Source: a virus. From it: a DNA stretch of 37,643 nucleotides. The notes under the pieces are model-generated. The model searched no databases and was not told the DNA's origin. It worked only from the letters and a program-made list of their open reading frames with translations. Location of the stretch: positions 1 to 37,643 of the IMG/VR virus record IMGVR_UViG_3300020450_000003. One strand, written 5' to 3'. Position numbers and translations under genes: made by a program. Below are positions 17,770 through 23,664 of this stretch, one piece after another (position 1 is the first letter of the stretch; each line of letters opens with the position of its first letter).

Positions 17770-18225
17770 ATGGATCCAATTACAATCCTCGCCGGTTTGA
17801 AAACTGGTCTTGCCGCAGGGAAAAGCGTTGCTTCGTTATCAAAGCAGATTGGGCAATTTTTTGACGCTACCGACAATGCAAAAAAACAATTACAAAAAAA
17901 AGGCGTATCAGGTAAAAATGTGAACGCCATTGCCATGGAACGTTTTGCAAAACTACGTCAGGCGGCAGAGGCGGAAGCCGAATTAAAAAAATTTATTTCA
18001 GAAAGTCTTGGGCCATCGCATTGGCAAACGCTTTTAAAAATTCGCAGGGAAGTTTTAGCCGAAAAGCGTGAAGCGGAAGCCAGAGCGAGGCGTGAAGCGC
18101 AAGACCGAGCAGATTTGGCATTAACCGCCGCTTCAATTGTTTTGCTACTCACGGCGGCTGTGATTGGCTCCACAGCCTACCTTCATCATATGGGGTGGTT
18201 AGACATATGGGATTATTTGCCGTGA
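17770..18225 (+). CDS. Helical protein with C-terminal transmembrane segment
   Basis: This 151-aa protein begins MDPITILAGLKTGLAAGKSV and has a long charged helix (EAEAELKKF..., REVLAEKREAEARARREAQDR). It ends with one membrane segment, about 117-138 (ALTAASIVLLLTAAVIGSTAYL), and GWLDIWDYLP. It is of a type seen in marine phage lysis regions next to holins. The C-terminal anchor suggests an Rz-like or holin-accessory role, without direct evidence. Its end overlaps the start of the next gene (18207). Confidence 0.55.
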   Translation: MDPITILAGLKTGLAAGKSVASLSKQIGQFFDATDNAKKQLQKKGVSGKNVNAIAMERFAKLRQAAEAEAELKKFISESLGPSHWQTLLKIRREVLAEKREAEARARREAQDRADLALTAASIVLLLTAAVIGSTAYLHHMGWLDIWDYLP

Positions 18226-18392
18226 TTTATGTTCTTGTTTTTTTACATTTTATAAATACAGACAATTTAAAGTTTTATCAAATTGCTACATTTTCGGATA
18301 AAGAGGAATGTCTAAAACAAGCGGAGAAAGCCAAAATCCTCGTTACCCACAATTCAATGAAAGTTTCGTGCTTGGAGATTACGACCCAATAA
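18207..18392 (+). CDS. Small membrane-anchored or exported protein
   Basis: This 61-aa protein starts at ATG 18207, inside the end of the previous gene. The first 15 residues (MGLFAVIYVLVFLHF) are a hydrophobic signal or anchor. The rest (FYQIATFSDKEECLKQAEKAK...MKVSCLEI) has two Cys and resembles small exported phage proteins with a F-x(K/E)-EEC pattern. It overlaps another frame from 18308. A periplasmic role around lysis is possible. Confidence 0.55.
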   Translation: MGLFAVIYVLVFLHFINTDNLKFYQIATFSDKEECLKQAEKAKILVTHNSMKVSCLEITTQ

Positions 18393-18517
18393 TAATAGAA
18401 CATGGGAAAAAATGGGCGGCATACGATAAAAATGGACGATTGATAATTTTAGGATATAATAGGCGCATATGTCAGGAGTACGCAAATGACAGAGTTCGAA
18501 AAATTAGACAAAGATAA
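18308..18517 (+). CDS. Hypothetical small protein overlapping the previous gene
   Basis: This 69-aa frame overlaps the previous gene by 85 nt in a different frame. The part beyond the overlap (GDYDPIIIEHGKKWAAYDKNGRLIILGYNRRICQEYANDR) looks like a real soluble protein with a short beta hairpin and a helix. The first 20 residues have weaker character. A GTG at 18368 could be the true start. The last 32 nt overlap the holin gene at 18486. I do not recognise a family. Confidence 0.45.
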   Translation: MSKTSGESQNPRYPQFNESFVLGDYDPIIIEHGKKWAAYDKNGRLIILGYNRRICQEYANDRVRKIRQR

Positions 18518-18800
18518 AAATGGCAATCTAAGCAAAAAAGAATTTTTGGCGTTGGAAGTGGAAGACAGAAAACTAAAAATTGCCGATGCAGACGAAAAGC
18601 GTAATACGGAGCGGTTGCTTGTCAAAGCTTGCTGTGCTGGAATGTTGCTCTATCCTTTCATTATTTTGCTTGCTTCTGTTTTGGGTTTTGAAACGGCGGC
18701 ATCATTAATCACCGACATTGCAAGCGTTTATGTTGTTGCGGCAAGCGGCGTTGTCGTTGGTTATTTTGGATTCAACAGCATAAGGGATAAAAACGCATGA
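18486..18800 (+). CDS. EF-hand-containing holin-like membrane protein
   Basis: This 104-aa protein starts with a canonical 12-residue EF-hand loop at D8-E19 (DKDKNGNLSKKE; ligands D8, D10, N12, N14, S16, E19). A charged helix follows, then two transmembrane segments (about 52-69, CAGMLLYPFIILLASVLG, and about 75-96, LITDIASVYVVAASGVVVGYFG). Small two-TM proteins with an N-terminal EF-hand are common in lysis regions of marine phages and are taken as holins. CAGGAGT precedes the ATG. The next gene overlaps its stop. Calcium control of lysis timing is an attractive but untested idea. Confidence 0.65.
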   Translation: MTEFEKLDKDKNGNLSKKEFLALEVEDRKLKIADADEKRNTERLLVKACCAGMLLYPFIILLASVLGFETAASLITDIASVYVVAASGVVVGYFGFNSIRDKNA

Positions 18801-19183
18801 TTGGTCAGTTAATAGGACCAATTGCCAATATTGCGGGCGGTTGGTTGCAAGGAAAAGCAGACGTAAAAGCGGCAGAAGCAAAATTAAAATTAACAGAAGC
18901 TGAAGCCAAAGCAAAAATTATGCTGTCAAAAGAAACTTCAATTGCAGATTGGGAGCGCATTATGGCGCAAGGTTCCCAGAACAGTTGGAAAGACGAATGG
19001 CTGACTATTTTGTTCAGCATCCCACTTGTGCTTGTTTTCTTAGGAGATACTGGTCGACAAGTTGTTGCTGATGGTTTCGCGGCATTAGAAACGATGCCTG
19101 ATTGGTATCAATACACATTGGGCGTAATTGTTGCGGCAAGTTTCGGTGTAAGGTCGGCAACAAAATTTTTCGGAAGGAAGTAA
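18797..19183 (+). CDS. Holin of the GTA 3-TM type
   Basis: This 128-aa protein has an amphipathic N-terminus (GQLIGPIANIAGGWLQGK), an Ala/Lys/Glu helix, and SQNSWKDEWLTILFSIPLVLVFLG. It ends with a second hydrophobic region (WYQYTLGVIVAASFGVRSATKF). The SWKDEW...P pattern and the PDWYQY...FG end match the holin superfamily described for gene-transfer-agent release (PF11351), common in alphaproteobacterial phages. It would form the membrane lesion that gives the endopeptidase access to peptidoglycan. It overlaps the gene upstream, and the endopeptidase follows 1 nt later. Confidence 0.75.
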   Translation: MIGQLIGPIANIAGGWLQGKADVKAAEAKLKLTEAEAKAKIMLSKETSIADWERIMAQGSQNSWKDEWLTILFSIPLVLVFLGDTGRQVVADGFAALETMPDWYQYTLGVIVAASFGVRSATKFFGRK

Positions 19184-19184
19184 A

Positions 19185-19643
19185 ATGACTTATAAATTAG
19201 GAAAAGGAAGCCTTGCAAATTTAGAAGGCGTTGACGAAAGAATGGTGGCGGTAGTTAAATATGCTATTTCTGTTTCCAAGCAAGATTTCAGTTGCATATG
19301 TGGTTTAAGAACGATGGAAGAACAACGCGCTCTTTTCAATAAGGGTGCTTCCAAAACTATGAAATCGAAACATTTGGATGGGCTTGCTGTTGATTTGATG
19401 GCGTATATATCGGGTGTCGGTGATAGATGGGAATTGAAATTATATGACGAAATTGCTGATGCAATGTCCGAAGCCGCAAAACAAGTTGGCGTAAGAATTA
19501 GGTGGGGCGCGGCTTGGCATATTGATAATATCGCAGATTATGACGGTACAATGGAAGATGCGTTAAAAGATTATTGCAGATTGCGAGAGTCTCAAGGTAA
19601 ACGGCCATTTATTGACGCGCCGCATTTTGAAATAAGAGAATAA
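19185..19643 (+). CDS. Endolysin, M15-family peptidoglycan endopeptidase
   Basis: This 152-aa protein has the M15/VanY-like zinc site. SKHLDGLAVDL gives H63 and D70, and DAPHFEI gives H147, with the usual spacing. CGLRTMEEQRALFNKGAS (about 39-56) is the family's substrate-binding region. It probably cleaves L-Ala-D-Glu or the peptide cross-link of peptidoglycan. It has no signal peptide, so it needs a holin, and two candidates lie directly upstream. CGGAAGGAAG precedes the ATG. It is the last gene of the late operon and ends at a strong terminator. Confidence 0.88.
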   Translation: MTYKLGKGSLANLEGVDERMVAVVKYAISVSKQDFSCICGLRTMEEQRALFNKGASKTMKSKHLDGLAVDLMAYISGVGDRWELKLYDEIADAMSEAAKQVGVRIRWGAAWHIDNIADYDGTMEDALKDYCRLRESQGKRPFIDAPHFEIRE

Positions 19644-19649
19644 AAAAAA

Positions 19650-19681
19650 CCTGACGGGAACACCACTGGAAGACCGTCAGG
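19650..19681. terminator. Bidirectional terminator between convergent operons
   Basis: CCTGACGG (19650-19657) and CCGTCAGG (19674-19681) form an 8-bp stem with a 16-nt loop. The + strand side is followed by CTTTTCTGTTT. The minus strand side is followed by eight T residues (A tract at 19642-19649). It thus ends the late + operon at 19643 and the minus operon that finishes at 19742. Confidence 0.85.
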
Positions 19682-19741
19682 CTTTTCTGTTTAATAACTT
19701 ACGTTATACGCAATTTGTTGATAACATAGATCAACATTAAA

Positions 19742-19954
19742 TCAAGGTTTTTCTGGTCTGATTTTTGGTCTAATAATTTTTGATGGAATGTCAGATGGCA
19801 AACACCATCCCGCTTCGCCATTTATTCTGTCATAAAGCGAATTGTTGTCTAACAATTCATTCCAACAGCTTTCATAATTTGGAAACCATATTTTGGTTTC
19901 GTTCAATTGATCATTCATCCAATAATGAATAATTAACAAATGAAAAAATTCCAT
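19742..19954 (-). CDS. Hypothetical small early protein
   Basis: This 70-aa protein contains KIWFPNYESCWNELLDNNSLYDRINGEAGWCLPSD and ends KIIRPKIRPEKP. The pattern (a WFP...SC helix and a later Cys before IxxxxIRP) is of a type seen in small marine phage proteins. AAAGAGGAGAG lies about 10 nt before the ATG. It is the last gene of the minus operon that starts at 20604. The N-terminus (MEFFHLLIIHYW) is hydrophobic but short. The function is unknown. Confidence 0.6.
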   Translation of the reverse strand: MEFFHLLIIHYWMNDQLNETKIWFPNYESCWNELLDNNSLYDRINGEAGWCLPSDIPSKIIRPKIRPEKP

Positions 19955-19955
19955 G

Positions 19956-19982
19956 TTGTTATGCTCTCCTCTTTATTATAGA
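19956..19982 (+). promoter_or_regulatory. Candidate + strand promoter for a structured RNA
   Basis: TTGTTA (19956-19961) and TATAGA (19977-19982) are spaced 15 bp apart. A start about 7 nt downstream would fall at 19989-19991, exactly where the folded element begins. The spacing is shorter than ideal. No + strand gene follows, so the promoter would serve only a non-coding RNA. Confidence 0.3.
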
Positions 19983-19989
19983 AAAATTT

Positions 19990-20053
19990 TGAGGGGTTGT
20001 AAGCGGTCTTACTCGGTGAAATTACTGCCTGTTCTTATCACCGCCCCTCACCA
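19990..20053 (+). ncRNA. Three-way-junction, tRNA-like folded element
   Basis: The + strand can fold into an outer stem GAGGGG/CCCCTC (19991-19996 with 20044-20049; T19990 and A20050 could extend it), a hairpin GTAAG-CGGT-CTTAC and a hairpin CGGTGA/TCACCG with an 18-nt loop. The closing stem is followed by A-CCA, as at a tRNA 3' end. It is too short for a tRNA and lacks a T arm and an anticodon arm. It could equally work on the minus transcript between two small genes. The complementarity is directly visible; a function is not. Confidence 0.45.
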
Positions 20054-20055
20054 AT

Positions 20056-20145
20056 TTAATTATTTAGATAATAAATTATATATGGCGCAAAATATACCAA
20101 CGCTGTTATGCCTAGCAAAAATGCCAAATTTGTTATATACTGCAT
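20056..20145 (-). CDS. 29-aa hydrophobic membrane peptide
   Basis: The ATG at 20145 is preceded by GGGAGGTTC seven bases upstream, the same extended Shine-Dalgarno as other early genes of this phage. The product is 29 aa with one predicted membrane helix (ITNLAFLLGITALVYFAPYI) and a Tyr/Asn-rich end. Size and composition resemble both small phage membrane proteins and type I toxin peptides. It lies between two genes of the same minus operon and opposite a candidate + strand RNA. No family is recognised. Confidence 0.6.
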   Translation of the reverse strand: MQYITNLAFLLGITALVYFAPYIIYYLNN

Positions 20146-20168
20146 TTACGAACCTCCCTGTTTGAACT

Positions 20169-20195
20169 GCGCCCCCATGATAGGGGCGCTTTTTT
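20169..20195 (+). terminator. Rho-independent terminator, + strand
   Basis: GCGCCCC (20169-20175), a 7-nt loop and GGGGCGC (20183-20189) are followed by TTTTTT. It is oriented for + strand transcripts, although the coding genes here are on the minus strand. It would end a transcript begun near 19990 or protect the minus operon from read-through. On the minus strand there is no T tract after the stem. Confidence 0.8.
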
Positions 20196-20196
20196 G

Positions 20197-20604
20197 TTAT
20201 AGATTTAATTCATGGATTGCTGTGTCTAAAGATTCCAACCATTTCGGACTATCTGTCCATTGATTGCTTCGCATTTTGGGAATTGTTATTGCGTAATGCC
20301 CGAAGTGCAAACCTTCCTCATACAAATCATAACGTTTTGTAATATGACCGTCTTTGTCTAATTCGTCATGATTGTATCCGTATGTGGTTCGATGATTCCA
20401 ACCAAAATCGTCATGTTTGGAAGCATCAAATAAACTGACCGTTATTTCGGCATCTCCGTCACGAATGTTGTAAATACCTTTGGTACGTTCAACAAGGTTA
20501 ATGATCGCTTTTTTAACGGTGTCATGTTTTGTTTCGAAACAAGCCCAAACGGAACCTGTTCCGATCAAAATCAATCCAAAGTATAGTGGTGTTTCAGATT
20601 TCAT
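20197..20604 (-). CDS. Hypothetical early protein with N-terminal hydrophobic segment
   Basis: This 135-aa protein begins MKSETPLYFGLILIGTGSVWACF, which could be a membrane anchor or signal. A soluble domain follows with KKAIINLVERTKGIYNI, DAEITVSLFDASKHDDF and a His/Tyr-rich middle. AGAGGTTCAAG directly precedes the ATG. It is the first gene after a strong sigma70-like promoter with the shared 21-bp box. I recognise no family. Being first in an early operon suggests a host-takeover or regulatory role, without direct evidence. Confidence 0.6.
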   Translation of the reverse strand: MKSETPLYFGLILIGTGSVWACFETKHDTVKKAIINLVERTKGIYNIRDGDAEITVSLFDASKHDDFGWNHRTTYGYNHDELDKDGHITKRYDLYEEGLHFGHYAITIPKMRSNQWTDSPKWLESLDTAIHELNL

Positions 20605-20635
20605 CTTGAACCTCTTTTTTTATTAAATTGTCAAA

Positions 20636-20664
20636 TAACGTGCTAACGTCATGTCAGCACGTTA
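20636..20664. promoter_or_regulatory. 9-bp perfect inverted repeat in early leader
   Basis: TAACGTGCT (20636-20644) and AGCACGTTA (20656-20664) are perfect inverted copies 11 nt apart. They lie just downstream of the minus -10 box (20673-20678), near the expected transcription start. The repeat could be a repressor operator or a 5' leader stem-loop. TAACGT-like half sites recur in the -10 or spacer regions of two other minus promoters. Confidence 0.55.
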
Positions 20665-20672
20665 ACAATTAC

Positions 20673-20716
20673 AGTATAACATATTAAAAATCGTTTGTCA
20701 ACAGTTAGTTTACAAA
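20673..20716 (-). promoter_or_regulatory. Early promoter with shared 21-bp box (operon 20604-19742)
   Basis: On the minus strand TTGACA (20696-20701) and TATACT (20673-20678) are separated by 17 bp, a near-perfect sigma70 promoter. The -35 is the end of the shared box TTTGTAAAC-N5-GTTGACA (20696-20716). The divergent promoter at 20731 carries the same box, so the pair may share one regulator. Confidence 0.8.
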
Positions 20717-20730
20717 TAAAAAATTGATTA

Positions 20731-20773
20731 ATTGTAAATAAAGTGTTGACATTACTGCCAAACCTGTTATATT
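20731..20773 (+). promoter_or_regulatory. Early promoter with shared 21-bp box (DUF932 gene)
   Basis: TTGACA (20746-20751) and TATATT (20768-20773) are spaced 16 bp apart. The 21-bp box at 20731-20751 (ATTGTAAAT-N5-GTTGACA) has the same internal spacing as four minus-strand boxes. The leader ends in ATGGAGGTTC before the ATG at 20808. Confidence 0.8.
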
Positions 20774-20807
20774 AAGAATATCAAACATAGAAAAATGGAG
20801 GTTCTAA

Positions 20808-21650
20808 ATGCTTGATATAACTGAAAAAAATCGTGATTGGGTTTTCCCAGTTGAAGAACGTCAATTTGTCCCAATGGGTATGACTGAGCCAGTTCAAGGC
20901 TGGAAAACACTTGTCAGAACCGATGGCGAAAAAGACGAAGTCTTGCACGTTTGTCGTGATACTTACACAATGTTAAGTCATGATGATGTTGTTAATTCAA
21001 CATATGACGCGGTTAAAAAAGCGAACATATCAAAAGATTTTGAATTTGATGTTCGTTGCGTAAATTCTGGCAGACAATTAGAGGTCGAGGTTTTGTTTAA
21101 CGACCTTATAATTGAACCCAAAAAGAATGATCATATTAAATATAGAATTAGAGCATTTAATTCACTTGATGGGTCATTTGCGTATCAAACAACGGCTGAT
21201 GCAATGCGTTTGTTTTGCATGAACGGTTGCACCACACCCGATGCAATTTCAAAAGTATGGGCAAGACATACATCGCAAATTTCTACCGAAGGCGGTTCTG
21301 CCAAGATTGTCAGAGGTTTAGAAAATTTTCACAATCAAAAAGACGTTTATCAAGAATGGGCAAAACATAAAATTGCGCGTGATGATGCAGAACGTTTTAT
21401 TAAAAAATGTGTTGTTGCAAGAAGTTCCAAAACATCTGAAGAAAAACACAATCAGAAACAATTGGAAACTTTAATGGGTCAATTAGATACAGAATTTAAA
21501 ACTTTGAATAAAACAAAGTGGGCATTGTATAATTGTTTGACACATTGGGCAACGCATACAAAAGAAACTGCGTCACCAATTCGTACAACCCGACATAGAG
21601 AAAACGTTATTGCGAAAGCAATGAAAACAGATATGTGGGAAACAATCTAA
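20808..21650 (+). CDS. DUF932 family protein
   Basis: This 280-aa protein has the DUF932 pattern (phage/plasmid-like protein family): a start with the query-like WVFPVEERQFVPMGM...VRTDGEKDEVLHVCRDTYTMLSHDDVVN, then NSLDGSFAYQTTADAMRLFCMNGC and a C-terminal region of charged helices. The family is common in phages and plasmids, and its molecular role is not established. It is the first gene behind a strong early promoter with GGAGG 6 nt before the ATG. A terminator directly after it makes it a mono-cistronic unit, so it is probably made early and in quantity. Confidence 0.75.
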   Translation: MLDITEKNRDWVFPVEERQFVPMGMTEPVQGWKTLVRTDGEKDEVLHVCRDTYTMLSHDDVVNSTYDAVKKANISKDFEFDVRCVNSGRQLEVEVLFNDLIIEPKKNDHIKYRIRAFNSLDGSFAYQTTADAMRLFCMNGCTTPDAISKVWARHTSQISTEGGSAKIVRGLENFHNQKDVYQEWAKHKIARDDAERFIKKCVVARSSKTSEEKHNQKQLETLMGQLDTEFKTLNKTKWALYNCLTHWATHTKETASPIRTTRHRENVIAKAMKTDMWETI

Positions 21651-21652
21651 CA

Positions 21653-21684
21653 AAAGGGGGATAAAACCCCCTTTATTTTTTTTT
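21653..21684 (+). terminator. Rho-independent terminator after DUF932 gene
   Basis: AAAGGGGG (21653-21660), a 6-nt loop and CCCCCTTT (21667-21674) are followed by A and a run of nine T residues. It separates the DUF932 gene from the small regulatory genes downstream. No clear promoter lies in the 20 bases before the next gene, so some read-through is expected. Confidence 0.88.
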
Positions 21685-21705
21685 GGTCTATAATGGAGGA
21701 AATCA

Positions 21706-22074
21706 ATGGACGGAAAAACAAGACAAGATGAAATTGATGAACAAGCGTCACAATTCAGCCAACAACACCCAGAGGTTTCTAGGTTGTTTGTAAAATTTAC
21801 AAATGAAATTATATCACGCGGTTTTGCAAATTATTCCGCGCAAGCAATTTTTGAACGTATTCGATGGGAAACGGATCAAGCAGATGTGGATGGTAAATCA
21901 TCTTTTAAATTAAATAATAATTATGTTCCTTGGTTTGCAAGAAAATTTATGGAAAGATACCCAGAACATGATGGTTTCTTTAGAACACGAACACGCATAA
22001 GTTCGAAACAAAGCGCAACAAATTTGCCAGAACTTACACCAGATTATTTTGAATGGAATGTTAATGGACAATAA
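21706..22074 (+). CDS. Conserved phage protein of unknown function
   Basis: This 122-aa protein contains FVKFTNEIISRGFANYSAQAIFERIRWET, then FKLNNNYVPWFARKFMERYPEHDGFFRTR. The order (RGF..YSA..I..RIRWET, then N-NYV...ARKFM..P.H..FF..R) belongs to a small conserved phage and prophage family whose function I do not know. TGGAGG lies 8 nt upstream of the ATG. Its stop overlaps the start of the Fis-type protein. It could bind nucleic acid, given its Arg/Aromatic content, but no motif proves this. Confidence 0.6.
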   Translation: MDGKTRQDEIDEQASQFSQQHPEVSRLFVKFTNEIISRGFANYSAQAIFERIRWETDQADVDGKSSFKLNNNYVPWFARKFMERYPEHDGFFRTRTRISSKQSATNLPELTPDYFEWNVNGQ

Positions 22075-22261
22075 AGAAATAATGCAATGGAAAGATTTGC
22101 TGTCAGAACATAAAGACGCAAAGAAACATTTATTAAACAATGCGTTGCAAGAATGTGGCGGCTCTAAATCAAGAGCCGCTCGTAAAATCGGTATATCTCG
22201 GCAACAATATCATAGATTGTGCATTACCCATCAGGTGAAATATGACAATAAAATTCATTGA
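22064..22261 (+). CDS. Fis-type helix-turn-helix DNA-binding protein
   Basis: This 65-aa protein starts within the previous gene; ATG at 22064 is preferred over 22049 because it shortens the overlap. Its C-terminal half (NALQECGGSKSRAARKIGISRQQYHRLC) matches the Fis/NtrC-type HTH: an L..C.GN-like turn, SRAARKIGIS as helix-turn and QQYHRL as the recognition helix. It lacks a separate dimerisation domain beyond a short N-terminal helix. It is a candidate for the regulator of early or late promoters. Its target cannot be read from the sequence. Confidence 0.7.
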   Translation: MDNKEIMQWKDLLSEHKDAKKHLLNNALQECGGSKSRAARKIGISRQQYHRLCITHQVKYDNKIH

Positions 22262-22535
22262 AACGTGGGATGAAATGTTAGCCAGACACCATCAGGAAAA
22301 AATAAATAGTTTGGTGATATTATCACAAAACGGTTATACTCAAACTGAAGCCGCGCATATTCTTGGCATGACGAAAACACATTTAAACATTTTTGTTAAA
22401 AGAAATAAAATTGTTTGGAAGGTGAAACGACAAGGACACAGGGATGGGCAACGAAATTTTAAGCGACGAACAAAAAGCAATAAGGCGTTTTTTGTTGTCG
22501 GAAATAGATCGCACCGAACAACGGCGGCGATGTAA
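22242..22535 (+). CDS. Helix-turn-helix protein
   Basis: This 97-aa protein has VILSQNGYTQTEAAHILGMTKTHLNIFVKRNKI (about residues 25-57), a clear HTH of the YTQxEAAxxLGxTxxHL type. The last 40 residues are very basic and overlap the next gene in another frame, so that tail may be poorly constrained. Its start overlaps the end of the Fis-type gene by 20 nt. Two unlike HTH genes side by side suggest a small regulatory switch. The target sites are unknown; the 21-bp promoter boxes are one candidate. Confidence 0.65.
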   Translation: MTIKFIETWDEMLARHHQEKINSLVILSQNGYTQTEAAHILGMTKTHLNIFVKRNKIVWKVKRQGHRDGQRNFKRRTKSNKAFFVVGNRSHRTTAAM

Positions 22536-22644
22536 AGACAAACCAAACACAGCAAACACCGATTATTTTTATGCAAAACAACGGTTAAATGATTTTTATT
22601 CAGAATTAGAAAAAGATGGAATTTGTATATGTCGCGGAAATTAG
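22444..22644 (+). CDS. Hypothetical small charged protein
   Basis: This 66-aa protein is rich in Lys, Asp, Glu and Arg (LSDEQKAIRRFLLSEIDRTEQRRRCKDKPN...YFYAKQRLNDFYSELEKDG) and looks helical and soluble. It begins 92 nt before the stop of the HTH gene, in another frame. AAGGACACAGGG precedes the ATG. No family is recognised. Its composition is more protein-like than the overlapping tail of the HTH gene, so I think it is real. Confidence 0.5.
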   Translation: MGNEILSDEQKAIRRFLLSEIDRTEQRRRCKDKPNTANTDYFYAKQRLNDFYSELEKDGICICRGN

Positions 22645-22928
22645 AATTAGATTTGAGTGATTTGTCTGATTTGGAAGATATGGAAGACACTTCTAAACCT
22701 CCCGAGGCAATGGTATTTATGGGTGAAGAATGTAGCAATGAAGAATTGGCAATGCTTTTGCCAGAAATAATGAACGATTATAAATTTAATCCTATCGTTA
22801 TTTCTCCAGTTTTTTATTCCAAGAAAAATGGCGATGGTGGGAGAATTGTTATTGTTTTTTTTGAAGACACAACGTCCGTTTATGATATTGATGTTTACAT
22901 AAAAGAAAAGAAAAAGGCGATGCATTGA
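22629..22928 (+). CDS. Hypothetical acidic protein
   Basis: This 99-aa protein uses ATG 22629; a TTG at 22623 is in frame. It begins with an acidic repeat (LELDLSDLSDLEDMEDTSKP) and continues with a compact alpha/beta-looking region (EELAMLLPEIMNDYKF...GGRIVIVFFEDTTSVYDIDVYIKEKKK). The acidic N-terminus might mimic DNA or serve as an interaction tail. It sits just before the RusA gene with a near-overlap. I do not recognise it. Confidence 0.5.
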   Translation: MSRKLELDLSDLSDLEDMEDTSKPPEAMVFMGEECSNEELAMLLPEIMNDYKFNPIVISPVFYSKKNGDGGRIVIVFFEDTTSVYDIDVYIKEKKKAMH

Positions 22929-22930
22929 TA

Positions 22931-23362
22931 ATGCTAAGACAAATAAATTTTAAGGTTAGCGGCAAGCCCATCGGAAAAGGTAGGCCAAGATTTACAAAAT
23001 CTGGTCATGTTTATACGCCCAATGAAACAAAACAATATGAAACAAGAATTAAAAATGCCGCATGGGCGGCAATGAAACGTGAAAAATTAAACCCAACGGA
23101 TAGAAGGGTTACAATTACAGCAAGCGCATATTTTGAAGTTCCGAAATCTTACAACAAACAAAAACGGATTGAATGTCAATGTGGGATACATATTCCCAAA
23201 CGCCCAGATATTGATAATATTGCAAAATCAATATTGGATGGGTGCAACGGAATCGCGTTTAAAGATGATTGTCAGGTTTGGCATCTGAGCGTTAATAAAC
23301 GTTTTTGTGATGTTCTTGATGTTCCACATATCAATGTAAAAATTCAATGGGACGAACAATAA
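22931..23362 (+). CDS. rusA: RusA-like Holliday junction resolvase
   Basis: This 143-aa protein cuts four-way DNA junctions during recombination and packaging-linked debranching. The N-terminal GKPIGKGRPRFTKSGHVYTPNETKQYE is the family signature. RPDIDNIAKSILDGCNGIAFKDDCQVWHL carries the catalytic Asp cluster and the DN..K...D block, with the DD pair near the end. The length fits the family. ATG 22931 is chosen over TTG 22925. Its stop overlaps the convergent HNH gene by 19 nt. It pairs functionally with the ERF, SSB and HNH genes on the opposite strand. Confidence 0.85.
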   Translation: MLRQINFKVSGKPIGKGRPRFTKSGHVYTPNETKQYETRIKNAAWAAMKREKLNPTDRRVTITASAYFEVPKSYNKQKRIECQCGIHIPKRPDIDNIAKSILDGCNGIAFKDDCQVWHLSVNKRFCDVLDVPHINVKIQWDEQ

Positions 23363-23664
23363 TCATAATCGTTGCCGTAACAGTCCCGCCATTTGTTCGG
23401 TTCTTTATGTATCGCAATCTTTGATTGATCCCATAAACCTTGATGATGACCTTCACATAATGGAATCGCCATATTGTCAGCCGTTTTTTTTGTGCTGAAC
23501 CTGTCATGAATTACATGATGCGCTGTTGTCGGTGAATTTTGTTTTTCGCCAAATTTTTGACAAACGCAACACGACATTTGTCTTATCTTATCAAGATATT
23601 TTGGGTTTTTTTTTGCTTTTTCTTTTTTGAGGCCAAGCGGTGGTTTGTTTGCCAAATTAGTCAT
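23344..23664 (-). CDS. HNH-type nuclease (Ref/DUF968-like)
   Basis: This 106-aa protein has a CCVCQ zinc-type pair, then TTAHHVIHDRFSTKKTADNMAIPLCEGHHQGLW, which is an HNH/beta-beta-alpha-metal pattern (HH...N...HH). The layout resembles DUF968 and the RecA-dependent Ref nuclease group that replaces NinG-like functions in phages. A Lys-rich N-terminus may contact DNA. It is the last gene of the minus recombination operon, starting in an ATGA overlap with the gene before it. A DNA end-processing or junction role is inferred. Confidence 0.7.
   Translation of the reverse strand: MTNLANKPPLGLKKEKAKKNPKYLDKIRQMSCCVCQKFGEKQNSPTTAHHVIHDRFSTKKTADNMAIPLCEGHHQGLWDQSKIAIHKEPNKWRDCYGNDYDYCSSH

Noticed and set aside
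19990-20053. Functional tRNA gene
   Set aside because: Although it ends in CCA after a closing stem, it lacks a T arm and an anticodon arm and is about ten bases too short.
19953-20165. Plus-strand 70-aa ORF
   Set aside because: It crosses the folded element and is antisense to the 29-aa gene, has no ribosome site and has an unlikely composition.
21787-21804. Palindrome TTTGTAAAATTTACAAA as a sixth regulatory box
   Set aside because: It is inside a coding gene, is not linked to a TTGACA element and may arise by chance in AT-rich DNA.
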